Positions 45,772 to 58,160 of a stretch of DNA of 64,000 nt are shown one piece after another; the stretch's first letter is position 1; each line of letters opens with the position of its first letter. A program made the translations under genes and the position numbers. A model generated the notes under the pieces. It was not told where the DNA came from and ran no database searches. It saw only the letters and a program-made list of their open reading frames with translations. Origin of the DNA: Ectocarpus siliculosus (lineage: Eukaryota; Sar; Phaeophyceae; Ectocarpales; Ectocarpaceae); the NCBI GenBank assembly GCA_000310025.1, contig FN649748.1, positions 2,757,659 to 2,821,658 on the forward strand, read 5' to 3'.

Positions 45772-47169
45772 TTGACCCTCTTTTGTTTTGATGCAGGGCC
45801 ATCGAGAACCTCTCTGCGTTCCCGAACGTCCCGATTTTTCGAACCCCAGATCGGTTTCCCGATGACGCCCTGGTCCGGCATCTGCTCGATGGTGGCGCTG
45901 TGTGCCGCGGTTGGCTGCTTCCGGCTGCTACTCATCCTCAGCCGGCACGTGTCACTGCTTGTTGGCGCTGCATCCAAAGTGCTCGACAACAACGAAAGCA
46001 AGAGGGGGCGCAAGCGCATGCGTGATCTTAGCCTTACCGGAACCAGACCAAGGTCCGCGGGGGCTCACCAGACCAGGAGCCGTGTCGACCCCCAGGGCTC
46101 TGTTTTCAGCGGCAAGTTCGAGAAGATATGGCTGGCTTTCGACAACCTTCTCCACCGCGTGGCGGTGGTGGAGAATGACGCGAATGTCGAAAACGATGCG
46201 AACCTCTTGAAGGGAAATCTTTCCGCCGCGATCGAGGATGCCGTCGCCGGCGGCATCGCGGCCGCAGAGCAGAAGATGGCGCTGGCCTTCCAGGCCAAGA
46301 TGGCACAGGCCGTCGTGAACGAGATGGGGAAGCGGCGCGTGATGCAGGAGGGCCGGGAGGCGTGGTGGCAGAGGAAGTTCGACCTCGAAGAGAACAAGCT
46401 TGGCACTGCGCTCGCCGCCGCGGTCGCTTCACACGAGGACGCCATGGCCGCTCGCCAAAGGAAGTACGCGGCAACCTTCAACTCCGTCCGTGACGACGTC
46501 CTCCAGCTGAAGGAGCAAGCTGCCGACAACGCCGCGGGGAAGGCGGCCGACGACGCTGCTGCAAGGGAGAAGGCGGCGACGGCCAATCTCCTCCGCTCCA
46601 TTAGCGCGACGCACCAGAGGCAGCAGGAGGCGGTGATGGCGCTGCAGCAGGAGGTGCGGGAGTGCCTGGCGCGGAGGAAGGTGGAGGAAGTGTCTTCGGC
46701 GTCCCGTGGCGACCGGCCGAGTGTTGCTGCGGAGGCGTCGCCACGGCCGCCGTCGATGGAGGACACGACCAAGCTCCGCAACGTCAAGAGCGACCTAGAC
46801 TCTCTCGGAGCCCGCCTCCTTGCCCTCGAGAACGCGGGAAATGGCTTGGTGAGCCCGCGCAGGCTGAACAGGACCCTCCACAAGGTCCACGAGAGCGTCT
46901 TGGAGTCGATCAGGGTCTGGGGGGAGGAACCGCTCGTCGGCCCTGTGTACACGGCATGGGTGCTCAGGAAGATCAAGAAGGACAGCTCGAAGACAGGGCC
47001 GGGGGCGGGGGACGAGGGAGACGAGAACACGACGCCGCGCGAGAAGAGTGAGGGGGGATTGGGAAAGGGAGGCTCTACGACGCAAGAGGGCGAGGGAGAC
47101 GGCAGCGCGTCCAACGACTGCATGTCTGGTGGGGGAGAGGGAGGACAGGGCCGTGCCCCCAGCACCTAG
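45772..47169 (+). CDS. Coiled-coil protein with a possible membrane anchor, about 465 aa frame
   Basis: An uninterrupted frame of 465 codons ends at 47169. Its last 360 residues have strong coding character: Ala/Glu/Lys/Arg-rich heptads (for example AAIEDAVAGGIAAAEQKMAL, LRNVKSDLDSLGARLLALEN) predicting long coiled coils. A folded-looking segment VHESVLESIRVWGEEPLVGP follows, then a Gly/Ser/Glu-rich disordered tail. Near the N-terminus is a hydrophobic stretch (MVALCAAVGCFRLLLILS). The true 5' end is uncertain: the first 75 codons may be intron, because a TTGATGCAG acceptor at about 45796 opens a second protein-like frame there. No family recognised. A 366-codon frame on the opposite strand is its shadow. 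Confidence 0.6.
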   Translation: MTLFCFDAGPSRTSLRSRTSRFFEPQIGFPMTPWSGICSMVALCAAVGCFRLLLILSRHVSLLVGAASKVLDNNESKRGRKRMRDLSLTGTRPRSAGAHQTRSRVDPQGSVFSGKFEKIWLAFDNLLHRVAVVENDANVENDANLLKGNLSAAIEDAVAGGIAAAEQKMALAFQAKMAQAVVNEMGKRRVMQEGREAWWQRKFDLEENKLGTALAAAVASHEDAMAARQRKYAATFNSVRDDVLQLKEQAADNAAGKAADDAAAREKAATANLLRSISATHQRQQEAVMALQQEVRECLARRKVEEVSSASRGDRPSVAAEASPRPPSMEDTTKLRNVKSDLDSLGARLLALENAGNGLVSPRRLNRTLHKVHESVLESIRVWGEEPLVGPVYTAWVLRKIKKDSSKTGPGAGDEGDENTTPREKSEGGLGKGGSTTQEGEGDGSASNDCMSGGGEGGQGRAPST

Positions 47170-49069
47170 AGCGGCAGTGATTTGTACGTTTTCCTTTTTG
47201 ATTTGTCTGATGGAGCACCGGCCGGTGGGTGATGAGATCTTCGCCACTACCCGCTTGATGATGAGGCTAACGCTGTGCTCTTCGTGTGGTTTGTGTTTGT
47301 GGCGTTGGTTGTGCATGTTCCGTGTGTGAGTCTTGCAATTGCTTGACTATCCACCCAGCAGACGTACGGTTGACCTCTTGGTGTTCTCCCTTAGATTTGG
47401 CGCTCAGTTTCGTGATGTTGCATTTCTAGTAGACCAATCAGAATTGTTTGGCTTGTTGCGCGAGGTCGGTGTCCAGGACGGAATATGTTGATCTCGCGGG
47501 TTGCTGATGATTTTCTAGCAGGAATTTGGGACTGCATGGTTGAGGGCGGCGCCGGCTCACTCGACTATTGTTGTTCGTTTACAGTAGATTTTGTGCGTAA
47601 CGGGGACGGGCGGCAACATTGCCGGTGTCAAGGCGTGCAATCTCTTTTTCATTGTTTTTGTGCTTGGCAGATGCGGCGAAGACTATGTACCTCGGCCGTT
47701 ATTGTCCTGTCCTTGATGTAACATTCTGCTAAGTCTGTAGATGCACTTCGTATATTTTGTTGTTTGGTGACTTTTCTATTCGTCTGTGCACTTCGTTGGT
47801 CAGGCCAGTCGGGCAGAAGGTTTTTTCCTTCTCAATTCGCGTTGACAGATTGCAGAAAGACCGGACGTACTTTTGTTCAAGCTTGCGTGCGCCTGGCGTT
47901 GGATTTGCACTGAGGCTCGTGGTGGGACCGTGTCTGTTGGTGTGTTCGACCTGATTGATGTCCCATTTCGTGCGCAACGCAGGGACAAAGCGTTTTGTTA
48001 CTGCGCGCATGGGTACCCGGTTGTTGTTCTGCCAGGTAGTTGTGTTAGAGCTGCTAGCCGGCAGTATTAGAAAGGCTGCATCTGGGTTTAGTCAAATGAA
48101 ATATTCAGGAACCCCCCCCCCCCCCGAAACGCCACACCGGTACGAACCACACCGCTCCGTTGCCCGTATGTATGCGGAATGATTTCGATCAGCCGTGAGT
48201 GTGAAACCGCTGTTGCCACCCGCAGTCATTGACTATAGACTAGTGTGGGTGATTTTTCTGAATACAGCACTTCACCTCGTCCGCATGGTACATGTCTCAG
48301 TATCGATCACCTGACACAAAGGATTGAGTCTCACCCTGCCTGGACTATCCACAGGCGCGTGCTTACGGGGTGGATCCATATGTTCACTGCCTTGGTAGCC
48401 CTGCGCCACAGCGAAACACTTGCGCTGGGTTGTGGTGAAATGGGCAACGATAGCAAAGTGCCATAATGTGCAGAAGCCAACCTGCGTAGCCAGGGCGCAA
48501 GCAAGGACGTCACCGGCAACCCTCCTCCTGTAGAGTCGGGGCGACTCGCACAACGAGCTAAGAAAAACATGTACTTCATGAAGTAGTACAGAAGGTCTGG
48601 GCACAGTTATTTCAGTACTCATACATATGGCGGGCTCCGCAAGCCACGCCAAGAGTACCGATCGCGTGAGGTGTATATGTCGAACACGTAATCGTACTGC
48701 TTGTCCAGGGATCTCAGGAGAAGCTTCTAGAGAGTGAACAAGAGAGCTGCCAGAGCTCGTACACGCAAATCGTCTCCCGTTAATTTCTCTCTCTCCCCCC
48801 TCTTGTATAATGCCTTCGCATTGCAAGCGGAAATCCCTCCATGTTGGAAATGCCCCCAATCAAGCGGTGATCTGTGCACACGTTCTTGCTCACTTCTGCC
48901 TCCCACTCTGGCCCCATTTCCACCGACTAAGACAACCTCTTGTCCCTCCAGAGGCCACGCTATCCTTACCCCGCACAATTGGAAGACCTGTTCCTCTGGC
49001 CGAAGATGGATGATGTGCAAGAGCATCATTCGGCCACCGAGTGCGATGTGGAGAGACAATGTGACAGCA
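47170..49069. other. Intergenic DNA, no gene recognised
   Basis: Contains a C run at 48113-48125 and short frames only. It probably includes the promoter and unidentified 5' exons of the coiled-coil gene that follows. Confidence 0.5.
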
Positions 49070-52000
49070 GCAGAGGTGGACCAGCCGAAACCAACGCTAC
49101 AAATATTGCATCCAGCCTGAGCGAGCGCATCGAGCTGCTGGACGGGGAAACCAGGTGCTATGATTGTGCAACGTCCTGATGCAGCATCCTGTGCCTCGGT
49201 GGCGGGCACACGCGGCGTAATCGATACCATTCTGGACTTTGTGAGACGCTCGCAAGCCTCCATGCGTAGATGTTGGCTGAACTGCCGATAGGTCGGTCGC
49301 GCGCAGTTGGTTCTGTCGTCTTCACCATTTTCGACTCTACACGACGTACGCTGCAAGCAAGCATAGCCTCGAACATGTGTGGAGATTTCCTTGCAAATGG
49401 CTGAACTTGCAATCACTCTCGTTGTACATGGATGAATTCTTCAAGCATGACATACTTGCTGGACTTGTCAGTAGCGTGAACGGGTCAGCCACAACCTGTT
49501 CACGCCGCTTTCCATCTTGCATGGTGTCTCCATGGACACTCCAAATGGTTTGACCACCTCGAGCGCTGAACGTTGAAGAGTTCTCTGAGGTGTTGACCCC
49601 ATCCAACACAGTCGGTCATTCACTCCTGTGTCCTGTTCTAGGCAGAGTTTCTCGATATGCTTTGGCACGCTCACAACACATGCACAGGTCATGCTGGAGG
49701 CGTGTTGGCGAGCTGGAAGACGAGGAGGCTTCCCTCAACCACCGGCTGATGAGGCTGGAGAAGATCCGCCGTGGCGAGCGCCTCGAGGTTTGACGCTAAT
49801 CACCGAGAAAACATCTCGAACCTTTCTACGGTGGTTTCATACGCTCATACCGACTCTCGGGCGGTATGCTGCGCAGTTACCGGCATTGGTGCATCTTCTG
49901 GAGCCGAGAAATAGCGCCCGATTCATAACCAGACAACTCAGCTATAAGAGCTCACAGTGAATGTCGTTTGCCCCTTGCTACACACACCACACCTTGTACC
50001 CGGATCATACGGAAAAGATCCTGGGGCTAGAGCAGGTCTGCCAAGCCGCCGAAGTCGCAATGCTGCAGGCCCAGGACGAAGGTGCCCACCTGGACGCCAA
50101 ATCCCAGATTCTAGAAAATTTGGCCGAGGACGAGGCTGAGGATGCTGCAGCTGGCAACCACGGGGCCTCGTTCCCGGCTTCCTCAGGAACCCACCACGAT
50201 GCTTTGCCTGCTTCTTCCCTGCCGGATAGTGGTGGTAGAGTTGGCAGCAACGAGGGCAAAGCCGAGCCGCCCACAAGGTACTGTCCAGCAGAAAAAATAT
50301 ATATACGGCATTTAAAAAAATATTATCTTGCACCACGTATTCATTCGCCAGAGGCCGAGGCTGGTCGCCACCTATAGATTACCGCGCAAATCGTCATCTA
50401 AAAAATAGTCCAATCGAGTGGCTCCAGCGTCTCCTACTGCTATTTGGGCGCTTGAACGCATCTGTCAACAACCTTTCTGTTCGAGATCGTGAGAACGACA
50501 GACGGTGGTTCGAAATTCATTCTTTCGGTCGAAGTGAAAGTTGGTGCTTGCCCTCAATGAAATACGGACGCAATGAGTGTCCCGGATGACGCACCCACCC
50601 AGCCATATCACAGGTAGTATGTAGACCTGTACAAAGTCTAGGGCCCTATTCAGCGCCGACATTATACCCCGCTGCTGCGTCGTAGGTGGCTTTGAATTTT
50701 CTCTTGTTGGGGATTCGAATACTCATTGGTCATATCCTGCGCAGGTGTGAAGGTTTTGCGGACCTGGTGGCTGCTCTGAGTGAGGTGCCTGCCCACGAGA
50801 AGAAGCGCCAACAACTGGCGTCAGTGTTGCAGCAGACCGAAGATCAAACACGGAGCGAGATCGCCGAAGCTGCTCGCTCGGCCGCCGGGTTCAGGCAAGA
50901 CAAGACGGAATTCAACAGTTTTATCGAAAAAGCTCCTTGGCCCAAGATATCGCAACCTTGTGTCCTCCTCCCCTGCATCGAGTCCGCAGCGGCGGAACAC
51001 GTCTGTCTCCGCGTCTCGACGGTGCAACGAACCCTGTGTAGTCCGGGTTAGTCCGAAAGACGAGCGAGTGACTCACATACAGTAGGTGTCCCGATATAGT
51101 GCCTGTATGTGTCTAGGTTGGTTGACCGGCACTATACCGGGCACTGGCACTATTCAGAATTGTGCCTGAATAGTGCCGGTTTGGCACTATTCAGGGCCTA
51201 GGGCCTGAAAATCCCTCCATAGTGCCGGCTTCGCACTATTCAGGACTGTTCGACTTCAGAGTGCAGCGCTTGCGCTTTGCGGGGCAGACAGAGTACCAAA
51301 CGAACGGTATTTGGATCAATCGTGAGGTGGGCGACGTGGGCGGGCTTCATGAAGTTTCGTGAGGCTCTTGGACTGTCGAAAACACGGCATTGGTTACCTT
51401 AAAATTAACTTGATTGACCAGAGAGATTTGTTGCACAGCAGTTGTTCTCTTCCCACCTCAGCGCAAGCACTCGCTGCTAGTGAAACGTTGCTCCTGCCTT
51501 TCAACCGTAGACCGTGCTGCCCGATAAAAGTTCACCTCGCTATCAAATTATTATGTGTTTGCAAGAAGGCCGTAGCACTGTTCAGGTAACCTCAAAGGCA
51601 CCCCTCGACAGCGAAAGAAAGACCCTCATGCACGCACCCGATGTACATTTGGAGGTAAAACATGGATGGATGTAGTACTCCTTACATGAGCACACAAAAG
51701 CAGATGCAGCCTAATAAAGGGGTGAAGAAGATCACGAACTCCCCTGTTCCTTCGATGAAAAGCTAGAGGGAAGACCAAGCCTTCAGAAGCAAGGAAAACG
51801 ACTGGCCAACCAAAAGACGTCAGTCTCACCAAGAAATGGCCTGTCAGTGCGGTCAAAAACAGAAAATATTTGTTTCTCAAGGCCATGAGAGGGCGTTATG
51901 GAGGAGGCTGCGCTATTCTCTGGATAAAAGACAGAAATGATAGCAACAGAGAGAGGAGAACTACGTGACTGCCAAGGCTTACTACTTTGAACACGCGCGT

Positions 52001-54148
52001 TCGTTTCGGAATGTTTTCATCCTTCCTTAGAAATATCTTATTTTCCACCACTCACTACTAATAGACTCTTCACTAATGTTTTTCCACTTCGGCTCTCATC
52101 TCTAGATTCTGCGCCCCTGCGGCGTTTGTTGTGAGGAAGGTCATCTCGCTCGAAACTCTTGTTGTTCACCTCAACGCCATATTTTCCTCCTGCATCATCA
52201 CTGCTGCCCTTGGCTATGTTTCCCATATCCTTCGTCACTACCACCATCTTCCTTTTCGCTCGCCTCACTACTGAAATCCCAGCCTATTGGTGGAACCTGG
52301 TCGATCGGTATACCGTGACATTTGAAGACGTCACGCGTACCGAGAGAAACCGAGCTATACTTGTAGCTCGAAGGGAAACCGTCTCCGAATTTTGTTGGCG
52401 TGGAAGGTTTGAGGCGACAAAAGACTGTGTGTGGGGTCTGAACCGGCACTATTGACGGGTTCGATAGTGCCTGGACCGGCACTATAGCGGGCAGCCCTGA
52501 ATAGTGCCAAACCGGCACTATTCAGGCCTGTGCCTGTATCGAGAAGTTTTACCAGCACTATACCGGACGTTGGCACTATTCAACCGGCAATATATCGGGA
52601 CACCTACTGTATTGGCCTGGCAAGACGTCCTGGGTGTTGGTGTGTCGTGAATATGTTGCCTTACTTTTTTCGTTTCTTTTTATTTGTGACCAGACGAATG
52701 GCGAAACAACGAGATGCGGAACGATTACCTCTGGAACGCGAAACCGCCATCCTCCGCCAGGAGCTTGCTGAAATGACTTCGGAGGAAGAGGTAAGGACAC
52801 AAAACACCGTATGATATCTTCTCGAACTCCGCTGCAAAGTTTGAAGTGCTACTGTACGATCTTCGGTCCTATGCACCTGTCAAGAAACCCTGGTCATCAG
52901 GAGAGTGAATCTGCGCGAAATATTCTGCGATTGTTGAGGGCTTGAAGATTGAAAAGGCTTCAATATTCGGGGCAGCGATCAACGGGGATCACTACGACTT
53001 TCACCGTCTCACGCTAGCGCTTGCGTTGATGGCGTGCTGATTCCGGGAGTATGAAACGGCGGCGTGCCCACCTGTGTACATTCTACAAGCGCGATGATCG
53101 ATAGGGTCGTGTAGAACGAGCGCAGACTACTACTGTAGTCTATGCCCACGCGAAGATTCTGAAAGTTAGACTAGCCCGCGTGTGAATTCTTTACATCAGC
53201 AGAATACTAGCGTGACCTCCGCTACACGTGACACGCACGGCAGATCGTGGAGACACACATACTCACTTTACTAAAGTTTTGTAAACCGTCGGCCTGCTAC
53301 TTGTCTCTACTTTCGGAATGATTACAGCTTCAGGCTAGAGCCGTTCGAGCGCAGCAGATCGGCGAAGGCGTGAAGCGCCGTCTACACCATGCCACCAACA
53401 AGCTCACATCCGTTAGAAATGATCTTGCACAGGCAAGTGAGTGTCTCCACGTGCAATTGTACGTACGTTTATTGCCTGTTCCGCGGCAACTGAACACCAA
53501 CAAAGGCGCCCCCTGGAAGCCACACCGCTGAAAATTGTGTTCCAGGTCTTAGTCTACACAGTCCCCAGGCTCTTCCGGGATTACGGTGTGTGCGACCCGC
53601 AACTCACGTACCCAGGCTATTCGCAGAACGCTACGCGGGAGGTGATTCTCCCTCATTCCGTACCAAACCAAGGCGGTGGGGTTGGGCGTGATGCACAACA
53701 TCTGGCCTCGTGCCGTGCCTTCCCCTCAAACGCTCCGATATATCCTGAACAACGCATTGTAATCAATTGAAGAGTGAGTTAGAAGGGACAATCAGTTCAT
53801 GGGATTGGAACAGAACTCCTATTTCCCGTGTGCCTCCCATCAAGCGAACAGGGACCGTCCAAGCACATGGAGGAGGAAGAGCGCACGAGCCTCGAGCTCA
53901 TGCAAGGCATCGCCGAAACCAAAGCACGCTTGCGCTCGCGGAAAGGTGTGTCGGACACGGCCAATTGGTCGAGAAGCAACAGTATCAACCGCGGCGGTGT
54001 AGGCAGCGTCGTAGGCGACGGGAGGGGGGCATCGACGCCAGGCTCCATCCCACCAAGGCTAGAGATGCAGCCGTCGAAGGGAAGCATGAACAGGGCCAAC
54101 CGTCAGTCGAGCGGCCGCCACAACAATTGGGGAGCAGGGTGGTCGTGA
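49070..54148 (+). CDS. Multi-exon coiled-coil protein, 5' end not found
   Basis: Phase-compatible exons: (about 49070)-49154, 49688-49787, 50036-50277, 50745-50894, 52694-52790, 53334-53432 and 53852-54148 (stop). Joined, they give a long heptad-rich protein of about 350 residues, with stretches such as SLSERIELLDGETR, VGELEDEEASLNHRLMRLEK, VCQAAEVAMLQAQDEGAHLD, HEKKRQQLASVLQQTEDQTR, ERETAILRQELAEMTSEEE and ERTSLELMQGIAETKARL, then a Ser/Gly/Asn-rich tail. Two introns appear to use GC donors, AG|GCAAG after 50894 and AG|GCAAGT after 53432, because only these keep the frame. No family recognised; a structural or scaffold role is a guess. The 1.5-kb element at 51080-52609 sits in the fourth intron. 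Confidence 0.6.
51080..52609. mobile_element. Tc1/mariner-like non-autonomous transposon, 1.53 kb
   Basis: Left end CAGTAGGTGTCCCGATATA (51080-51098) is matched in inverted orientation by TATATCGGGACACCTACTG at 52591-52609. Both ends are flanked by TA (51078-51079 and 52610-52611), the Tc1/mariner target. Each end carries several copies of GGCACTATTCAG or its complement CTGAATAGTGCC (at least seven in total), direct and inverted. No DDD/DDE transposase frame is visible. A basic 76-codon minus frame at 52038-52268 has no motif. It lies in an intron of the coiled-coil gene. Confidence 0.85.
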
Positions 54149-54819
54149 CGGAAGCTCGGTGCTGTGTACGTGGACGGAGTTCCCTCTGTTAGACCGTGAA
54201 CTCGAAATCTTGTGTACCACAAGGTCCATGTTTCATCTCTGGCGGGGCATGATTTGAGGACAACCCCACATGGAATGACGCGCTGGTATTTCCCCCCACG
54301 TCCTGGCATCGGAAGGAAGATAGGCTACCAAGTGAACCACCGGGGCGACAGCTAAACACCGGATGCATGTAGACTTTGTCGTTTGTCTCCAAGCCCCAAC
54401 TGTGTAGCGACACGATCAGTGGCTCTCAACGAGGAAGATTTCCTTTCCAACAAGGCAGCCACGGCCTCAAGCATATCCGGTTAGGCAACCGCGCCACCCG
54501 CGCATCGCAACAACAGCGAGCAGGATGCGTGATCCGCCAGAAGAAGCCCGCGTACCTGAGTCGTGAATTCTGTGCCGCTTGGGGAGAGACGTGAACAATC
54601 CTCTAACGTCGGTTTGCGCTGGTGGGGTAGGCAGCATCAGCCAACGGAAACACTTAAGCAGCCAACACCCAACGTGGCATGAGCCGCTCAAAAAGGCCAG
54701 ACAAAAAAATAGCTCTGTGGCTTCATGTGGGAACACGCACAACCAAAGGGGTAAACTCCACTCGTGCAATCAAGACATCCGCGAATAATCTATTTGCTCC
54801 TCGAAAGTGAAACAACATG

Positions 54820-57140
54820 CTACGTCGCACTATTTGGCGTCCGCTTCTCGTGGTCCTTGAGCTCTCGTCCCAGCAGGGTCTGAAGGAGCACCTTGTCGGC
54901 CATGTCGTGCCCCTGGATAAAGTAGTAGCTGCCGGCGGCCTTGAAGGACACAAATGGTCTCGATGTGTTGGGCATGGGCTCCACCTGAGACAACAGGGGA
55001 GGATAAAAATTACATCACATACAAGTCAGAACACGAACAGATTAAGAGAGACAATGTAAGCACATAAAAAAAAAAAACTAGCTGTGTTTTTTCCCAGCAG
55101 CCTCCACACGCATGGTACGTTTTATACCCTTAAGGCGAGGCGGTGTATGCACGAAATCACCCATTAGCAAACAACTATCCTGTCAGTCCCCGGCGTAACC
55201 CAAGTGCGAAATGCAACAGCAAGCGGGCGACTTTGTCTCTATTTCTGCCTACTGTACACAGACATGGGCTCGACGGCGCCAGTGAACGTTGTTCATTGCA
55301 CGTCTCTGGAGACTCATTCGACAGAAAAGTAACCAACCGTGTGCAGCCAAACTAAATCATCGACCAAGATGTTCAGTCATCCATCGATCCGCACCTCATC
55401 TATCGAAAACTCGGTGGTTCTTCGCACCCCGAAGATGTTCATCCGCTCCACACGAAATCGCCGGCCCGACAGCTTCGGCATGCCGTACCGGTTCTTCTTG
55501 TTTCTTGGTTTCTTGCGAACGTCACCGTCTTCTCCCTGGGCGACTCCCCCCTCGTATATCTGAAAACAAGCAAGGGGAGGTCGAAACGACAAATATTGAC
55601 AAACACAATCGGATCTGGCCGAGGGTTGGCCGAGGCACATCCCTCTTCCTCCGGAGAAGGACCGTGGCCAAAAAAAGGTACTCCGCTCTCTAGGCTCGGG
55701 CAGAAATCAATGCCCAACGCAGGAGCGTCGAACGTGCGCTTATAATGTGAGAGCTTTTATCGAGGGCTTTCCAAACATTTATGGAAGGTGTCACTAAAAA
55801 ACGTTGCTGCACACAAGTATGCATACTGAAAGGGACGACAAGTACACTGGTACGAACGCTTGAGGCCGAAAAAGCCCCAAAGTTGGGGTGATGGCATTCA
55901 TAACGTTCATGTCCACAGGGAGGCAAGTATTCTATTATTTAGTACCATGCAACCCGTCGCTTGGCCTAAATCATGGTCGCTTTGCCGACGCACAGCTCGT
56001 TTTACCTCAGCCATTCGAAACACGTAGGGACTGACACAGAGGTTCAGGAGGAGCGTCGAGCTGCCGGTTCCCACCAAGGCCGCGCTCATCACAGCAACTT
56101 GTCCTGCCACCGGCACGCTCTCCTTGCCATACATCACCAGGGCCGGCACCGCCAAAATGCTGACGAGGCACGTCGCTATCGACACCCTGATAAAAACACA
56201 GTTGGTTCAGGCAAAACAGAAAACAAACACAACAATTGATTCGGCAACGCGGGCGAGAATGAAAGATTGACCAGGCGGAATGACTGCTTACCGTTGGGTA
56301 GGCATAGAAAAACAAAATAAAACACGATCAGGGTCGATACGCCAACATTGCAGGCGTACAGGTGGAAAAACGCTTGTCTCAACGTCGCTTCCACCCAGCC
56401 GTTGATCTCTGCATGGCCTGCATCGGAAACCACACAAAGTTGGAATATTCAGTACCTACAGCGACTCCCTCGTCAGGCAAGCCAGGACTTTCACCGCGGT
56501 GCCTGGCACATGCTTGTTCTCATATCGAATGCGTTGGCATGCAAGCGTTGGTATAGCGCTAGCTTACACAGTAACAGTACACAAATGCGAGGTTGTTCCC
56601 TGCTCCACACTGCCCGAAAATGGCGAAGCACACGGCGATAAAGCTCATTCAAGAAATCTTCACATGTGCCGGTATACACTCTTTCGCCTGCAAACAACGC
56701 AACAGGCACCAAGGCGGGATTGGCAGTCCGTGGTGTACCCAGATACGACGGAAAACCTCTCGGCGCGGTCAAAACCCCTTGTACCTTTTCAGCCCTCTGA
56801 CCGGGTGAGCTAGGGACCCTTCGTAGATGAGCTTCCCGCGGTTGCCCCACTGGTCCTTCCTGGTCTCATCGGAGACCTGTTCAACCTCGGCCTTCGCCTC
56901 CGACGCCGTCTTGTCGTCGCCTTCGGCGCTCTTCGTGCTGAAGGAGGCTCTTGTCAAGAGGGGAGGATAGCGGGAAAGGCGGCACAGCAGAGGCGCCGTT
57001 TTCGAATTGCCTCGCAAGCATTGCAGCCCTGCCAGCGATGACGCGAGCGAGCGAGCACTCGATGGCGCTGCAGCAGCTTGGCGGGAGAGGGAACTCACAC
57101 GAAGGAGCACAGAAGATGCCTGCAGGCAGGTAGGTAGCAA
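54820..57140 (-). CDS. TMEM70-family mitochondrial protein, 4 exons, 288 aa
   Basis: Exons 57140-56785, 56186-56006, 55559-55395 and 54984-54820 join in phase (AAAAG|GTAC, ATCAG|GG, GAG|GTAA, TTCAG|ATA, GAG|GTGCGG, CTCAG|GTG) into 867 nt. The N-terminus is Arg/Ser/Ala-rich without acidic residues (SSVLLRVSSLSRQAAAAPSS), a typical mitochondrial presequence. RGKLIYEGSLAHPVRGLKR matches the entry motif of TMEM70. Exon 2 supplies two membrane helices (ATCLVSILAVPALVMYG and VAVMSAALVGTGSSTLLLNL). Exon 3 has RVERMNIFGVRRTTEFSIDE and exon 4 RPFVSFKAAGSYYFIQGHDM, the conserved matrix domain. Family members sit in the inner membrane and help assemble ATP synthase (and complex I). Confidence 0.9.
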
Positions 57141-58160
57141 CCAGACAATTTTTCGGTCGGGATGGCGGCGGTGATGGTCAGGAATAACTCATGTGGCAAA
57201 AGTTCGACGGCGAGTGATGATTTCGAGGGCCGGGCTGTGTGCGCGAGGCTGGGTGGTTCGGTACCTGCTCCGCTGTCGGCGGGCAATGTAGCACCTCAAA
57301 CCGCCTCGGGCTCATATTTCAAACTGCCAATTTGCTTCACTGTCAAGAGTGTCAGTGTTGCGGAATGGCAGTTTTTTGGAAACCTCTCGAAAACCTTTTC
57401 CAACACCGTCCGTTGGCACCAGCATTCTCATTCTCCTTAAAGGGATGCCGAGCCTTGACCCTCCTAGTGCCCAGTTGGTTACAGCTTAGGCTCCAGAGAG
57501 ATCGAGTTCCGCTCAGTCCCAAGGGTCGAAGGCTGACTTGGCTTCAGCATGGAAGTGTCCCCAAATGCACTGGGGACACTTTCTACACTGGAGCAAAGTC
57601 AGCAATTTTTTCCTGTACTAGGCTAATGTATGTACTCTAGGTTTACCAACAAGGGGACCCGCGGCTTGGGAGATTGTGTACAGTATGTCAGACGCCCAGT
57701 TGAGGCACATAGGCATCACACAGCGAACCACCTGACACAGGCATGCTAGACCAATGTTTCCCACCGCACGGTTCACGAGGCGGAGCGTAGCGACGACCAC
57801 GGTGCGGTAAACAGGCATTTGAGCGCGGTGCGCCCAGCGTGTCCCCATTTGGGCTTCCAGTACTAGGAGCACCAGGAGGATCCTAGCACTGAAGCCCAAA
57901 TGGTTAGGAGGGCCCAAAAACAAAACATAAAACTGGGAGAGAAGTAACCAGAAACAGGGAACCCGGGTGGATTATCACCATTTCAGGGCACACTTGGAAA
58001 TCAACACGACACCAATCTCCGACAGCATCCGCCGTAGATCGCGGCGAAACCAATAAACCGCTGTCTGTGTCCTGTGCCTCGGAAGCATGATGCACGAGGC
58101 AGGTCGTGCCCGTTTTTCTCTCTCTCTCCGTGCCTCTCTCTCTCTCTGTGCTTTTACCGA
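57141..58160. other. Intergenic DNA upstream of the TMEM70 gene, with two hairpins
   Basis: No coding sequence supported. Contains a short perfect hairpin (stem AAGTGTCCCC/GGGGACACTT, 57553-57581) and the longer hairpin at 57845-57903. A CTCTCT-rich patch precedes the transposon at 58110-58145. Confidence 0.55.
57845..57903. other. Near-perfect 23-bp hairpin, precursor-microRNA-like
   Basis: Arms CCATTTGGGCTTC-C-AGTACTAGGA and TCCTAGCACTGAAGCCCAAATGG pair with one bulged C and one A-C mismatch around a loop of about 12 nt. Length and pairing would suit a small-RNA precursor, but a remnant of a tiny foldback element is equally possible. Transcription is unknown. Confidence 0.5.

Noticed and set aside
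46065-47165. 366-codon frame on the minus strand
   Set aside because: It is the antisense of the Ala/Glu-rich coiled-coil gene; its Ser/Arg-rich composition has no motif, and GC-rich codons keep the opposite frame open.
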